Shown one piece after another: positions 1 through 10,400 of a stretch of DNA of 64,000 bases (position 1 is the first letter of the stretch; every line of letters begins with the position of its first letter). Both the position numbers and the translations under genes were made by a program. The notes below the pieces were generated by a model that was given only the letters and a program-made list of their open reading frames with translations, ran no database searches and was not told the DNA's origin. The DNA lies in NCBI GenBank assembly GCA_030704615.1, contig CM060732.1, positions 11,408,001 to 11,472,000 on the forward strand, written 5' to 3'. This DNA comes from Takakia lepidozioides. Its lineage: Eukaryota; Streptophyta; Takakiopsida; Takakiales; Takakiaceae.

Positions 1-324
1 TCCAAATGGTTGTTGTCCATGTTCACATGATCTGTCTTATCTCTGCTTAATAGCCCCAGTGCCAATGCTTTCGACCTTGCCCTTGTTGTAATTGTTTGCT
101 GTTAATTCTGTAGTCACTGTATCCACTCACACACTCCCCATAAGACTTACGTCACTAAAGTTCACATAGGCTATCAAGTAGATGAACCAAATGTACTTTG
201 AAACAACAACTACTCTATCCTAAAATGTATTAGCAAACCACAGTACACAGTGTGGGCAGGTTGAAGACAAACCATGTGATCAAGCTCTTTCTTTCAGTGT
301 GTGTGTTGAGGAGCGTTTGGTACA

Positions 325-560
325 ACCTGGATGCATTCAAGGGACTTGGCATGGTTGGAGTTGTCAACTCGCACGACTGATGCATACTCCAAAGCAGGCC
401 TTATCACATTGTGAAGCATGGTCCTTTTGACGTAAGAAGGGAGGGAGAGTGTAGGAAGGGAGCACTGGCCCGCCCCTGTTTCCATTTGAGATCCCCACCT
501 CCCTCCCCATGGTCGTTGAATGCCACCAGAGTGCAAAGAGATCATTTTAGAGGTGATTAC
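325..560 (-). mobile_element. LINE relic, 3' part, in duplication copy A
   Basis: Read on the minus strand, broken frames match the C-terminal part of the LINE polyprotein at 22980-23320: a VVAFNDxGEGGxDLKW-like stretch, then EVKxTMLxxVIRPALEY and VDNSNxAKSLE. Stops and frameshifts interrupt it. The same relic follows the clathrin exons in all three copies, so this insertion predates the duplications. Confidence 0.8.
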
Positions 561-608
561 CCACTCAAGGCAGAGTTTTGAAAAACATTCTTGACTATAA
601 AAGCTCAA

Positions 609-3600
609 CTAACTCATAGGCAAGTGTGCCTTCAAAGTGGCTAACAGGGCTAACACCTGCTCTTGGTTCTTGCTCTCTGGTAGAACAATAGACAACACCT
701 CAAGAGTAAGCTGCTTCCTGTATTCTGGATACTCTGGGTGCATAACCTTTTTCCACGGGTCAGGATCCATGCGCTCCACCACATACCTAAGAAGCGCCAA
801 CAAGATGTACTCAAGTAATTTCTTTATCATTTCTATGACATCATGCAAAACACAAGACAGAATCACAAATGACGGAAAATAGAGTTGGGATGTACCTGGC
901 CTGAACCTTGAAGAGCTTGTGCTTGTTTGTGACATCAACAAGCTCCGCATCACATTGACCACGTCTATATGCAATTACTTCAAGTGTGTAATCTTCTGTC
1001 TCACAATATTTACCAATGACCTTAGAGTCATAGTAGCGGTTTCTGGTCAGAAAGAGCTCTGGATCTTTGTTTGTATCAACGATGATCTTCCCCAGTGCAT
1101 TATGTGCATGCACTTCTTCGCTCCCTTCACTCACAAGATGCTCTAAGAACTGAGTCAGCAATCCCAACTGGTTCCTGTCCAACCCATCAAACCGTTAGTT
1201 TGATTCATCCTGAGACAACAGACAGCTTCCACATGGAATTAAAAAGTCAGTAATGTGCCCTCTTTCCTTACATTTTCATCTTGTGCATAACCTGAGAATT
1301 GACTGTGACATAGACATCATGTGGGGAGAAAACAAACAGATTAATAATGACATAAAGATCGGGACAATTTATTACCTCTTCTCGCACTCGTCAACCAGTG
1401 CCTCCACTGGCAGTAGAGAGTGGACAGACAAGATAAAGTCCTTGATGAAATCCTCGGGGCGGCCATCATCCAGCAATTGCCCAACCACCAAAGGCGCATT
1501 TTTTGGGTTCAACTGCACAAGAAAGGATCATTAGAAACTTTATTTGCATGGACATAAAAGTGACTGTTTGACCTCCAGGGCAAGGATAAAGTATACATCC
1601 AGACATACTGCAAAAATTAATCTGGAGACAAAACTAGATTAAAAAGAACACAAATAAGAGGGGACGAAATATTCACTCAGGCCTAATGGAAAGTATATTC
1701 CAGCTCTGAGTCAAGACACACCAGTGTAGATCGACAAAATTAAAAGATTGAAGTATGATGAGCAGAGAACTGCAAGAGTGCAAAAGCAGAAATAGACCTG
1801 AAGGGCATGCATGTAAAGACCAGCTTTCCGACAGAGCTCAGCAATTTGAGGACGGTCATAATGGCTGAACATGCCAGTTGCCAAAATTGAATCCGCTATG
1901 CTGGGGGACGCGACCAGACTGATCTTCAAGACCTGCATGACCAACAACATTCATTTACACATGTCACCCCCATTATCCAGTGGATTAACATGACCTTGTC
2001 GATCATATCTACAGGTAAGTACTAAGTACGTGCAAGGTAGCTATGTAAAGTGGGGGGGGACTAGTAACAAGGTCATAGAAGGATAATCAAGATGCACACC
2101 ATAGCAAGGGGAAAGAACAGGAAACCAACAGACAAGTTACAGGAGGGCACAGACCATGCAAGTCCATCTGCACTGCACATTGTAAGAGTCAGAGCTGCTT
2201 CTACCTTAGTTTGAAGCATGGCATGCTTTGGAAGGTTAGGCTTCAAAACATCCAGAAGAAAAGCAATTGCCTCCCTGATCATGTTGCGCTGCAAGACACA
2301 AACTCATGATTAATAGGTTCCACTTTTAAGCCTCAAGTTCAGGTGAAGATTAGTGAATAGGATACACTTATGGTAGTCATCCATTGATTCATACCTCGAG
2401 GAACAACTCAGTTATGGTGACATATGCACACTAGGCAAATATGCTAAGAACGCAATCTACAAGAAACCATGGGCACTAAAACTGAGAAGAGACGTTGTAG
2501 GACACATATCACAGGGTCGGATTGCAAGATTGACCGCAGCAGGATAGCCTGTAGCATAAGGAAGATATTGCTCACCTAGAGCTCAGTGGAAGGTGTTGCG
2601 CATTAGTCATCACTATGCTGCAAAATCCAGATTACATCAGTGGGATACATGGACACATTAATGATAAGACAAGTGAGGGACAAATATGGCGAGGAGATAA
2701 AATATCCACTACTGACATGAGGACGTACCGGTGGCGTTTGGCAAATCTTCAACAGCATCAACAATTTGTCATATATGATATGTTCTCTGGAAGGAGGTCG
2801 CGTGATATCCAGATGATCCGACTCCTCCACTTTGTAGTTGTTACAGCCAGATAATCTTATGGCAGACTCATACGGCACAATCCAACCCTACGAGATAGAA
2901 AATTCATCTTTTCAACCACTGGAGTAGTAACACTTTCTTGAACCTCAAATAGTTGTTATATAAAGGAAGCCTTCAAGATATCTAAACCACTTGGACCATA
3001 GATGACACAATTCAGCTTCTGATTCATCTGCACAGCATCGTTGCTTGTGCGGGGAGGTTTACCATAGGTCTGTGTTCTCCACATGTGATGGAAAGTAAGC
3101 AATTCAACCTCGCAGAGGGGAAAAATTCTCCAGTCTTAGTTAAAGTTGAAGCAGCACGTACACCTAGCTAACCCTAAAATACTGCACTACTTGACACCTA
3201 GCATAAAATGCCTTGCATCATGTTCCTATCCAATTAGTAAATTTTATTAATACCAATACTCCGCAGCATTTCTTGGTTTGTCATTATGAAAAACTCCAGA
3301 GAACGTACCCAATTTTGTGTTGGTTTGCCCTCTCCAAAAGCCAAGACGTGGATTTGAAGTCTACAAATAACTCCCTCAAATTCTGTTGATAAACGCTCAA
3401 TCAGGTCGTGTTGTATATTTCTTGAGGGCTCCAATTTACCAAAACTTCCCAAGTTCATTGCGGAATGGGGAACAGCATAGTATGCAATGCCTCGGAGATT
3501 TGATAAGAACGCTTTTGCATTCTCAGCAGCCTCCTTGTCCAGTTCGTTCGCACATGGCATGGTTTCAGTCCTTGCAGTATGTACCACTAAGCTCTTCACA

Positions 3601-3669
3601 GCCAAACCTCCGTAGCCATGGCCAACAAGCACAATTGGTTTTTGCCATCCAAAACTGGAACAAGATGAA
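609..3669 (-). pseudogene. Hydrolase-clathrin chimeric gene, copy A, partial
   Basis: Minus-strand version of the genes at 24317-28270 and 59262-63157. Readable exons are hydrolase exon 2 (3669-3309, 361 nt) and exon 3 (2887-2729, 159 nt), and clathrin exons 2 (2288-2205), 3 (1932-1798), 4 (1512-1376), 5 (1174-896) and 6 (786-609). All have usable GT-AG borders. Hydrolase exon 1 lies beyond the duplication breakpoint and is absent. Most of clathrin exon 1 and its acceptor are removed by a deletion of roughly 90 bp near 2425-2440. Exon 5 has lost one codon. A one-base loss near 621 makes the protein end four residues after the conserved AHLP instead of at ELVELL. The hydrolase motif reads GHGYG here too. 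Called a pseudogene because of the missing 5' exons, although the remaining frames are open. Confidence 0.8.
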
Positions 3670-3789
3670 CTGCACATGAACAGGATCAAGTAATATCAGA
3701 TTTTGAGCTTGGACGCCAAAATGTGCATGACATTTCCAGATTCTGTTGTGAACAGCTAACCCTCACCATTTCCTTTCAACATCGAGGTG

Positions 3790-4645
3790 GTCGGTTATGG
3801 GTATTGCGGTATTGCAGGGGTATTGCCTTGGCAATACCAGCCGGTCCGGTTATCAACCATAGTATTGGAATTGCCAATACCAGCCGATTCGGACTAGATA
3901 GTGGCTGCGAGGAGCCTTGCTATTGTTAATAGTAGGGGCTCCGTATATACCGAGCTACGGCAGCAGCGAGGTATATCCAGAGCCCCTACTATTAACGGTG
4001 GTAGGGTGACATGCAGGCACTATCTAACGTAGCAGTACAGGGCAGCTTGCAAGCCGCTTCCGACCTACCCTTTTTCAACTACCTGATAAACTTTTAGGGT
4101 TTCTTACCATTCATTTGCACTAGTTTTGTGTTTCGCTTGTCTATTTGTGGCTGTACACATATGCGATGGATTCATGCAAGGTATCTCGTTTTAATACCAC
4201 CTAGAAGGTTGGTATAAGTAATAGTAGGTAGGTCGTAAATCATAATCGGATTGGTCCTATATCGATTGCCTGTAGTCGACATTGCAAATGTATTACGCTG
4301 AGGTTGTACTCAAAAGACAAATGGATTGGAGCGAAAGAAGAACATTTTGTGAAATAACCGGTGGTCGCTGCGGGGTCTATTGGAGGTGGCCAGGTTGGTG
4401 GAGGCCTGTAGTAGGGCTCCATATGCATACGGAGCCACGCTACCATGTCATAGCCGTCCTCCTCAGGGCCAATCAGATGGTGGCTATGCGGCAAGCAAGC
4501 AGCTCACGAATGCTACGATTATTAACCATAGTATTACAACAGCCAATACCAGCTGTGTCGGTTATTCAATACCTTGGTTGATACCCAACCAGACCCTATA
4601 TACCAGTCCAACACTCGTCCGAATGGGTGCGGAGTGTTAATAAGT
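3790..4645. repeat. Palindrome-rich repeat tract, unclassified
   Basis: The tract contains two related units (about 3838-3900 and 4510-4585) sharing a core of TTATYAACCATAGTATT followed by GCCAATACCAGC. It also has several short inverted repeats built on GGTATTGC and a 72-bp near-palindrome at 3925-3996. No coding frame is convincing. It abuts the breakpoint of duplication copy A and may be a non-autonomous DNA element, but no clear ends or target duplication are seen. Confidence 0.5.
3925..3996. repeat. Inverted repeat (hairpin), 72 bp
   Basis: The 17 bases at 3925-3941 (beginning GTTAATAGTAGGGG) are the exact reverse complement of 3980-3996. Imperfect pairing continues inward through the GTATAT tracts to a GC-rich loop. 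Confidence 0.8.
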
Positions 4646-4654
4646 GAACGTGTA

Positions 4655-5677
4655 GGGAATTCCAAAAAGGCCTTGATGTGAAATGCATCGCAATTCACTT
4701 GATCACCCCCCTAAAAGTGCGCAATTCACTTGAACTACTAAAACTAGCTTGAAAACAACCCTAATTTGCAATTCAATTGAATTGTCGGCACACGATTCAA
4801 TTGAATTGTAATATGTAATTTTTAATTTATTTCTGTATATAATATATAATATATATATGTATATATATATTCAAATTATACTTATACACATCTAAGAGTA
4901 TAAGCTAAAAATATATGTTGCCCGTCTATTCTTGCTGGCCCTCTTTCTTGTGCCCTTGAGGAAATTGTGGAGTTGTGAAGCCACCCTCAGCCTCAGCGAG
5001 AAAGGGAGAGCCAGAGACGGAGAGAGATCAGCAGCTTCCTGTGATTCATTGGCAAAAAGAAACATGGCTGGCTCCGAAAGAAATAGACAAAATCAAACTT
5101 GACAATTGATGAAAGGCTTCCGTTGCATCATCTTGAGAATTATCAAAAATAATATTGTTTGGATACCCTTATGTAAGGTATCATGTTGAAGTTGGGATAT
5201 GTGTTCCATATAAGTTTAATATATCAAACTCTCACACGTTGATACTCTTACATTGGTATCATGTTTGGTATATGTACATAGCCATATATTGGCACCAACA
5301 TCCACAAAGAGAGACAATCCCTCTTTTACAAGTGCTTCCTAACTTCCTCTCTCTCTCTCCCTAGGCTTATCTCGGGCTCAAGCCTTACCACAGGCACAGG
5401 ATTGACACACGGACAGCAAGAATAGACGGGCAATATGTATTTTTAGCTTATACTTTTGTATGCATATATGTATAATTTTAATATGTACATATATATATAA
5501 TATATACAGAAATAAGTTAAAAATTATAGATTACAATTCAATTGAATTGCCAACTAGCAATTCAATTAAATTGCTGTTTTCAAGCTAGTTTTAGCAGTTG
5601 AATTGAATTGCGCACTTTTAGGGGGGTGATCAAGTGAATTGCGATGCATTTCACATCAAGGCCTTTTTGGAATTCCC
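4655..5677. mobile_element. Foldback/TIR element with ~280-bp inverted ends
   Basis: The element begins GGGAATTCCAAAAAGGCC and ends with its exact reverse complement. The inverted arms run about 4655-4937 and 5415-5677, with high similarity over the first 95 bp and again in the AT-rich inner part and the GCCCGTCTATTCTTGCTG segment. A TA dinucleotide flanks each end (4653-4654, 5678-5679), as expected for a Tc1/mariner-type target duplication, though two bases is weak evidence. The centre (4938-5414) has no transposase frame, so it is probably a non-autonomous MITE-like element. Confidence 0.8.
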
Positions 5678-5890
5678 TAAGCGTGTACATTTACCACCTG
5701 GTGTGAACGGGTATTGGGTTGAGTAGTAGAGGGTTGGGTAATATTTTTGACCCAGGGCTAGAGGGAGGGGTAAAGGTGACAACGGTAAACCATATTACCC
5801 CTGGTGCGAATGAAAAGCGATATCCATGGGATGCCACAGAAGACCCGCTCGCCTTCAAGGTCCAGCTCACTTCACTTGAGAGCAGAAGCC

Positions 5891-7495
5891 ATGGCGGAAA
5901 ATGCCCTGACTTTATGCAAAGAGACTATCGATTTGGTCCAGTGCCTCACGTCCACCAGCCAAGATTTGCAGATCAACAAGCAACAGTGTAAGCTTCTGGC
6001 AAAGAAACTCTCAGGAATCCAAGTGACACTGGACAAGATCCGAGAAATCTCATCTGAAGATGGAAGTGCCAATCGTTTTCATGCTGCAGATAATTGGAAG
6101 CAGGCCATCGAGGAGCTTTGTCGCGTACTGAATGAGGCCAAGGTTCTGATCAAGGACTGTTGCTGCAAGGATCAGTGGCTGAATGCAGCGATCAGGCATG
6201 GCGATAAGAAGGAAGATTTTGCGGGATTCCTCTACGACGTGGATTGGCACACTTGGGTTCTGTGCGACATTTTCTCCCTGGGGATCAGTCAAGCGACGCT
6301 CTACCTTTACGCAGAAGCTTGCGACGGTAAACTTAGCATCACAGACTCCGACGCTCTGGAGGCGGCGGCAAAGGAGGACCTAGACAGCCTCGAGACTTCC
6401 TTGAAGGTCCTCACGGACCATCATGTTTGTGTGGAGAGCTGCAAGCAAGGGTATCAAACTGAGCAATGTCTTGCAGCGCAGCTGTTGAGGAGATTGCAAT
6501 CCCCGGCCTCGGCCTCGCCAGTCACCCCAGATGTCGTCCGGAAATCGCCACTTATTTTGTGGGCGAATGCTGGAGAACTTGTTGACGGAAGGATGTTAGG
6601 GAACGGTGGCTTTGGGATGGTCTATGAAGTTACGTGGCAAGGCGAAAAGTACGCAAGGAAGGTATTCTTTGGAACGAAGACCTCTGGAGGTGCGGGGTTG
6701 GGACGAAAGTCCACAAAGAAGAAATCCTCCTCGGCAAGGGGGAACTCATTCTTCGAGGAAGAGGTGGCTGCTCTAGCGGGACTCAATCATCCCCACATCA
6801 TGCGGCTAGTTTTCTGCTCTCAGAGCAAGGAGGACAGCCTTCTGATGGAATTGATGACCACTGACCTCTATGACCTCTTAGAAGGCAGACCCACTCCATT
6901 TTCGAATCTTCGAGCCGTTGACCTCATGCTGCAAATCGCCGAGGGGATGAAATATTTGCATGCCCAACAAAGAGTTCACCGTGATCTTAAGTCTCTGAAC
7001 ATTCTGGTCAGATTCGCAGATCTTCCACCTTCCCTAGGAGAAGACGCACGCGTGTATGCAAAGGTGGGTGATTTGGGCGCATCAAAGATCAAGAATAACA
7101 GTACTAGGTACACAAATCAGACTCTCGAGATTGGTTCCAGATTGTGGAAGGCGCCGGAGGTTTTCAGTTTGGAGGATGAAGAAGAGCGTCCTAGCAGGTC
7201 TCACCCTTGGACAGCAGATGTTTACAGTTTTGGGATTGTCTGCGCTGAGATACTGACAGGAGAGGAGCCATTTGGGCAGGATTTAACCGGGCTTCGGAAG
7301 AGGGTGAAGGGGGGTGAGAGGCCATGGCTGCCGGTTAGTTGTCCAGCCAGGTTGGCTTTCTTGATTGGAAAATGTTGGAGTGGTCACCCTCTCGAGAGAC
7401 CTAATTTCTCACAGATTTGCAGAGAGCTGAGATACATCAAAGGGCTCCTTCTGAAAGGTTCGGATTGGCTCTTGGATTTTCGAAGAATGCGGTAA
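5891..7495 (+). CDS. Protein kinase with helical N-terminal region
   Basis: Single-exon gene of 534 codons, probably a cytoplasmic signalling kinase that phosphorylates Ser/Thr (or Tyr). The ATG at 5891 is chosen because the recognisable alpha-helical region starts there; the frame stays open upstream to an ATG at 5804. Residues 1-200 are helix-rich, with phosphate-free heptad-like spacing, and resemble the MLKL/HeLo-type four-helix N-terminus seen in moss kinases (family recollection, not tested). The kinase domain spans about 228-525: glycine loop GNGGFG near 237, ARKVF lysine near 256, HRDLKSLN near 361, DLG in place of DFG near 392, KAPEVF near 419 and DVYSFG near 441. All catalytic residues are present, so activity is plausible. 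Nothing nearby suggests an operon-like partner, and a TIR element ends 214 bp upstream. Confidence 0.88.
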   Translation: MAENALTLCKETIDLVQCLTSTSQDLQINKQQCKLLAKKLSGIQVTLDKIREISSEDGSANRFHAADNWKQAIEELCRVLNEAKVLIKDCCCKDQWLNAAIRHGDKKEDFAGFLYDVDWHTWVLCDIFSLGISQATLYLYAEACDGKLSITDSDALEAAAKEDLDSLETSLKVLTDHHVCVESCKQGYQTEQCLAAQLLRRLQSPASASPVTPDVVRKSPLILWANAGELVDGRMLGNGGFGMVYEVTWQGEKYARKVFFGTKTSGGAGLGRKSTKKKSSSARGNSFFEEEVAALAGLNHPHIMRLVFCSQSKEDSLLMELMTTDLYDLLEGRPTPFSNLRAVDLMLQIAEGMKYLHAQQRVHRDLKSLNILVRFADLPPSLGEDARVYAKVGDLGASKIKNNSTRYTNQTLEIGSRLWKAPEVFSLEDEEERPSRSHPWTADVYSFGIVCAEILTGEEPFGQDLTGLRKRVKGGERPWLPVSCPARLAFLIGKCWSGHPLERPNFSQICRELRYIKGLLLKGSDWLLDFRRMR

Positions 7496-10400
7496 TTCTG
7501 GTCTGTTTGTATCCTTCGGTAGGCATTTGTGCAGATGTAGACCTGGGGCCTTGATGTGGAGTCGAGCATTTGCCCGATCCCGCAGTCCACAGGGCACTTG
7601 AAGTGAGTTACCAAGAAGACCAGATTCGGCTTGAGGAATGTAAGCCTTTACAAATGTCATCTGGGAAAAGTCAGGGTACAGTGGGGTGTAGTAGTTCCTC
7701 TGGATGGTGACCGTTGTTTGTCGTATAATCTCGATATGTGGATTCTATTAAGTAGGATTTGGAGCAGTACTTCCGCCATGTGTCGGTCTTGGAAGGATGA
7801 CTGGTCCAGGTCGTCCGTAGTGGACAGGACCTCTCGGTTGTGTCGGGCCAAAGTGGGCGTGGTTGGGAGCTGTTAAGAGTCCTCGGTAGAGGTACTTAGC
7901 GCACCCCTGCCCGTTGAATGATGCCACCATTATCATTGCTCATACTTGTCTTCCGACCACCCTTCTAGGGTGAGGATGCTTTTGGTGGATGTTTCGGTGG
8001 GGGGCCCTCGCTTGTTGCAATCTCCTGTAAAAGAAGAGAAAAAGAATGCTAACAGGCCTTGCAATGTGAGGACCCTGAAGACTGGAGGTGACCAACTACC
8101 ACTGGCTTGTTTAATAATCATCTTTAGAAAGGCCAGTCCACGGCTCTCAAAGTTATTTGCTTTTTCAGTCTGAAATTGAGCGTTCCATAGCACCCATGTG
8201 AATTGTACCGCTTGGCTTAAGCAAAGTGTGTCAATATGGTTTTATATTGTGGCATGTTATGCTATAGCTTATTCACAGATGAATTTTAATTTCATGATAT
8301 TGTGTCAGTTCGAGTCAAGTCATTCTGAATGTAGTACATGATAGGGAGCGGGAAAAAAGACATTCCATCGGAGGGCCAAACATTTCCTTAGCATGTTGAC
8401 GTGGTAGAAGAATGATCTTTCTGTACACGTGTTGCTTATCCCACATTTTATGGTAATTACAGTGTGGTGAAAACATGGTGTTGACTTCCAATTAGTGTTG
8501 ATGTAAAAGTGTCATGTTCAAATATGACCACGTTGTGGATACATAGCAATTGTTGTTGTGCATGGGGTGCACGGACCTGTGCATGATAAGGGAAGAGGAT
8601 CTTACTTGATGACTGAAGATGTCCATTAATTTGTTTCAGTTTATAGGGGAGTGCCAGTGCACGTTGCAAACTGATCCTCAACTGATATGAAATCTGGTCG
8701 AATGTGAAACAAAGGCTTACTTGGTGACTGAAATTGTACATTATAATGTAGTTCTTGGTTGTTCCGAGAGACGAGGAGAGCGGTGTGTGATGTGGTCCAC
8801 AACGAGAATACACAATTACCCTTTCAACTCGAAGTCTTCAGAAGGGGGGTTGGTATCCAATGAGCACAGCATGAGCAGAAAAGGCATGTGCAGGAAAAAA
8901 TACAAGCATAAGCACGATCCACACTTATAAGGATAATATGTTTGTAAATGAAAATACAAATCATAGGCAAACATAGGTATTGCTACGTTAATAGGGTCCA
9001 TGACATGGTCTATGAGTATATTAGCTAAAACCCTCTGTATAACACAAATATTTAATAGTTTATTATAATATTATACACAGATCTATGTCCGCTAGTGGAA
9101 CTAGTTCAAAATTTCTGCTCATAAAATCAAGCCACATAGATACTGGGACCGGGCAGCAACCGGCTCCGGAGCTTGTAAAGTGGGGCCGGTGCTACAAGTT
9201 GTATAATAATCGTATGGCATTCCAGTCTTTGATTATGGGGGAATGCAGCCGCCCAATTTGAAGAATTTTTTTAGCTTCGATATCCTTCTCACTTTCCCAA
9301 ATGCTTACATTTACGGCTGCAATTACTTAGAGCATTTTGTTGTAGGGGAGCTCTAGCTCCACATGAAAGTCAAAAGCTGGCTTTGAGAAGACAATGTTGA
9401 GTCTCGTTTAGGCACTCGAAGGCAGTGTGAATGTGAACCAACTTGTATTTGGCAGAACAGTGGAGAGTTGTCTGCACATGCCACTGCGGAATGCAGGGGG
9501 CCAGCCAGCACCCCAGGGCTTTGAGATCTAGCCCTCTGTTGAGACGCCAATAACTTGTCATATTTGTGGTAGCAGTCAACACTACTGTCACCACTAGGGT
9601 AGAGAGCCCAACTACCTGCATGTTATTGAATCGTGCAACCAAAGACCCCGCACCTCAAAACCATTTCTTATGCAAACATGACCAGCTTCTTACGCGGAGT
9701 AGGCCCTATGGATACGCTTGATCCACGTATGCTCACTCAAGAAATTTCACAGACCCTGTGACATATCAATGCCTCCATAATCTTTCATTGGCTATTACAA
9801 ATGTACATGGATCACAATCCCCAACCGAAGATTTTGGTATTCATTATACCTAGACCAAATGTTGCCCACATGGTAAATGATTTCTCCAGACCTGTATGTT
9901 TACATCTTAGTTTTCAGGTGACGGTGCACACAATTATGTAGTTCGTTGAAGTACTCCAGTGTTGTTGCTTTGCACTGTTCACTAGCAAAAAAGTGAACGA
10001 CGAGGACTATATTCCTGTAGATCCGGTCTTGTGTGGGGAGATTTGAGCTTCTGCTGCTAGTGGATCAGTTAAGCTACACTCTCCTGCGAGGACCCTACAA
10101 TTGCGTTATGCTCTTGCACTTACATATTCAAGGCACCTCACATGTTGCTGGCCAACATTGCAGCGTACACATGTGCATTATGAAGTCATGATTCCAGTCA
10201 GTTCCAACTTCTCGAGTCGAAATTGGGTGCGAACTTAAATTCGAGCGAACTGGACTGAATGATTCTGCCCGATTCACCTCTCCTATATCCACAATTTGCA
10301 TGTGTGGTTTTATTCCTCATTCATGGGCGATGTTTGTTACCACACAGGTCTAGCTTGCTGATGAGTCGCATACATGAACCTTAGCGAGATCAGAATTGCA

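Larger units (their letters stand above)
325..3787 (-). repeat. Segmental duplication copy A (inverted)
   Basis: Reverse-complement counterpart of 24930-28560 and 59790-63540. It contains hydrolase exons 2-3, the clathrin exons and the start of a LINE relic in the same order. Similarity ends near 3787, where the sequence changes to a palindromic repeat, and near 325 inside the LINE relic. Exon lengths match the other copies apart from one lost codon in clathrin exon 5 and the deleted clathrin exon 1. Breakpoints are by eye, to about 20 bp. Confidence 0.9.

Noticed and set aside
1-320. Coding sequence at the window start
   Set aside because: No recognisable frame; similarity to the duplicated block only starts near 325.
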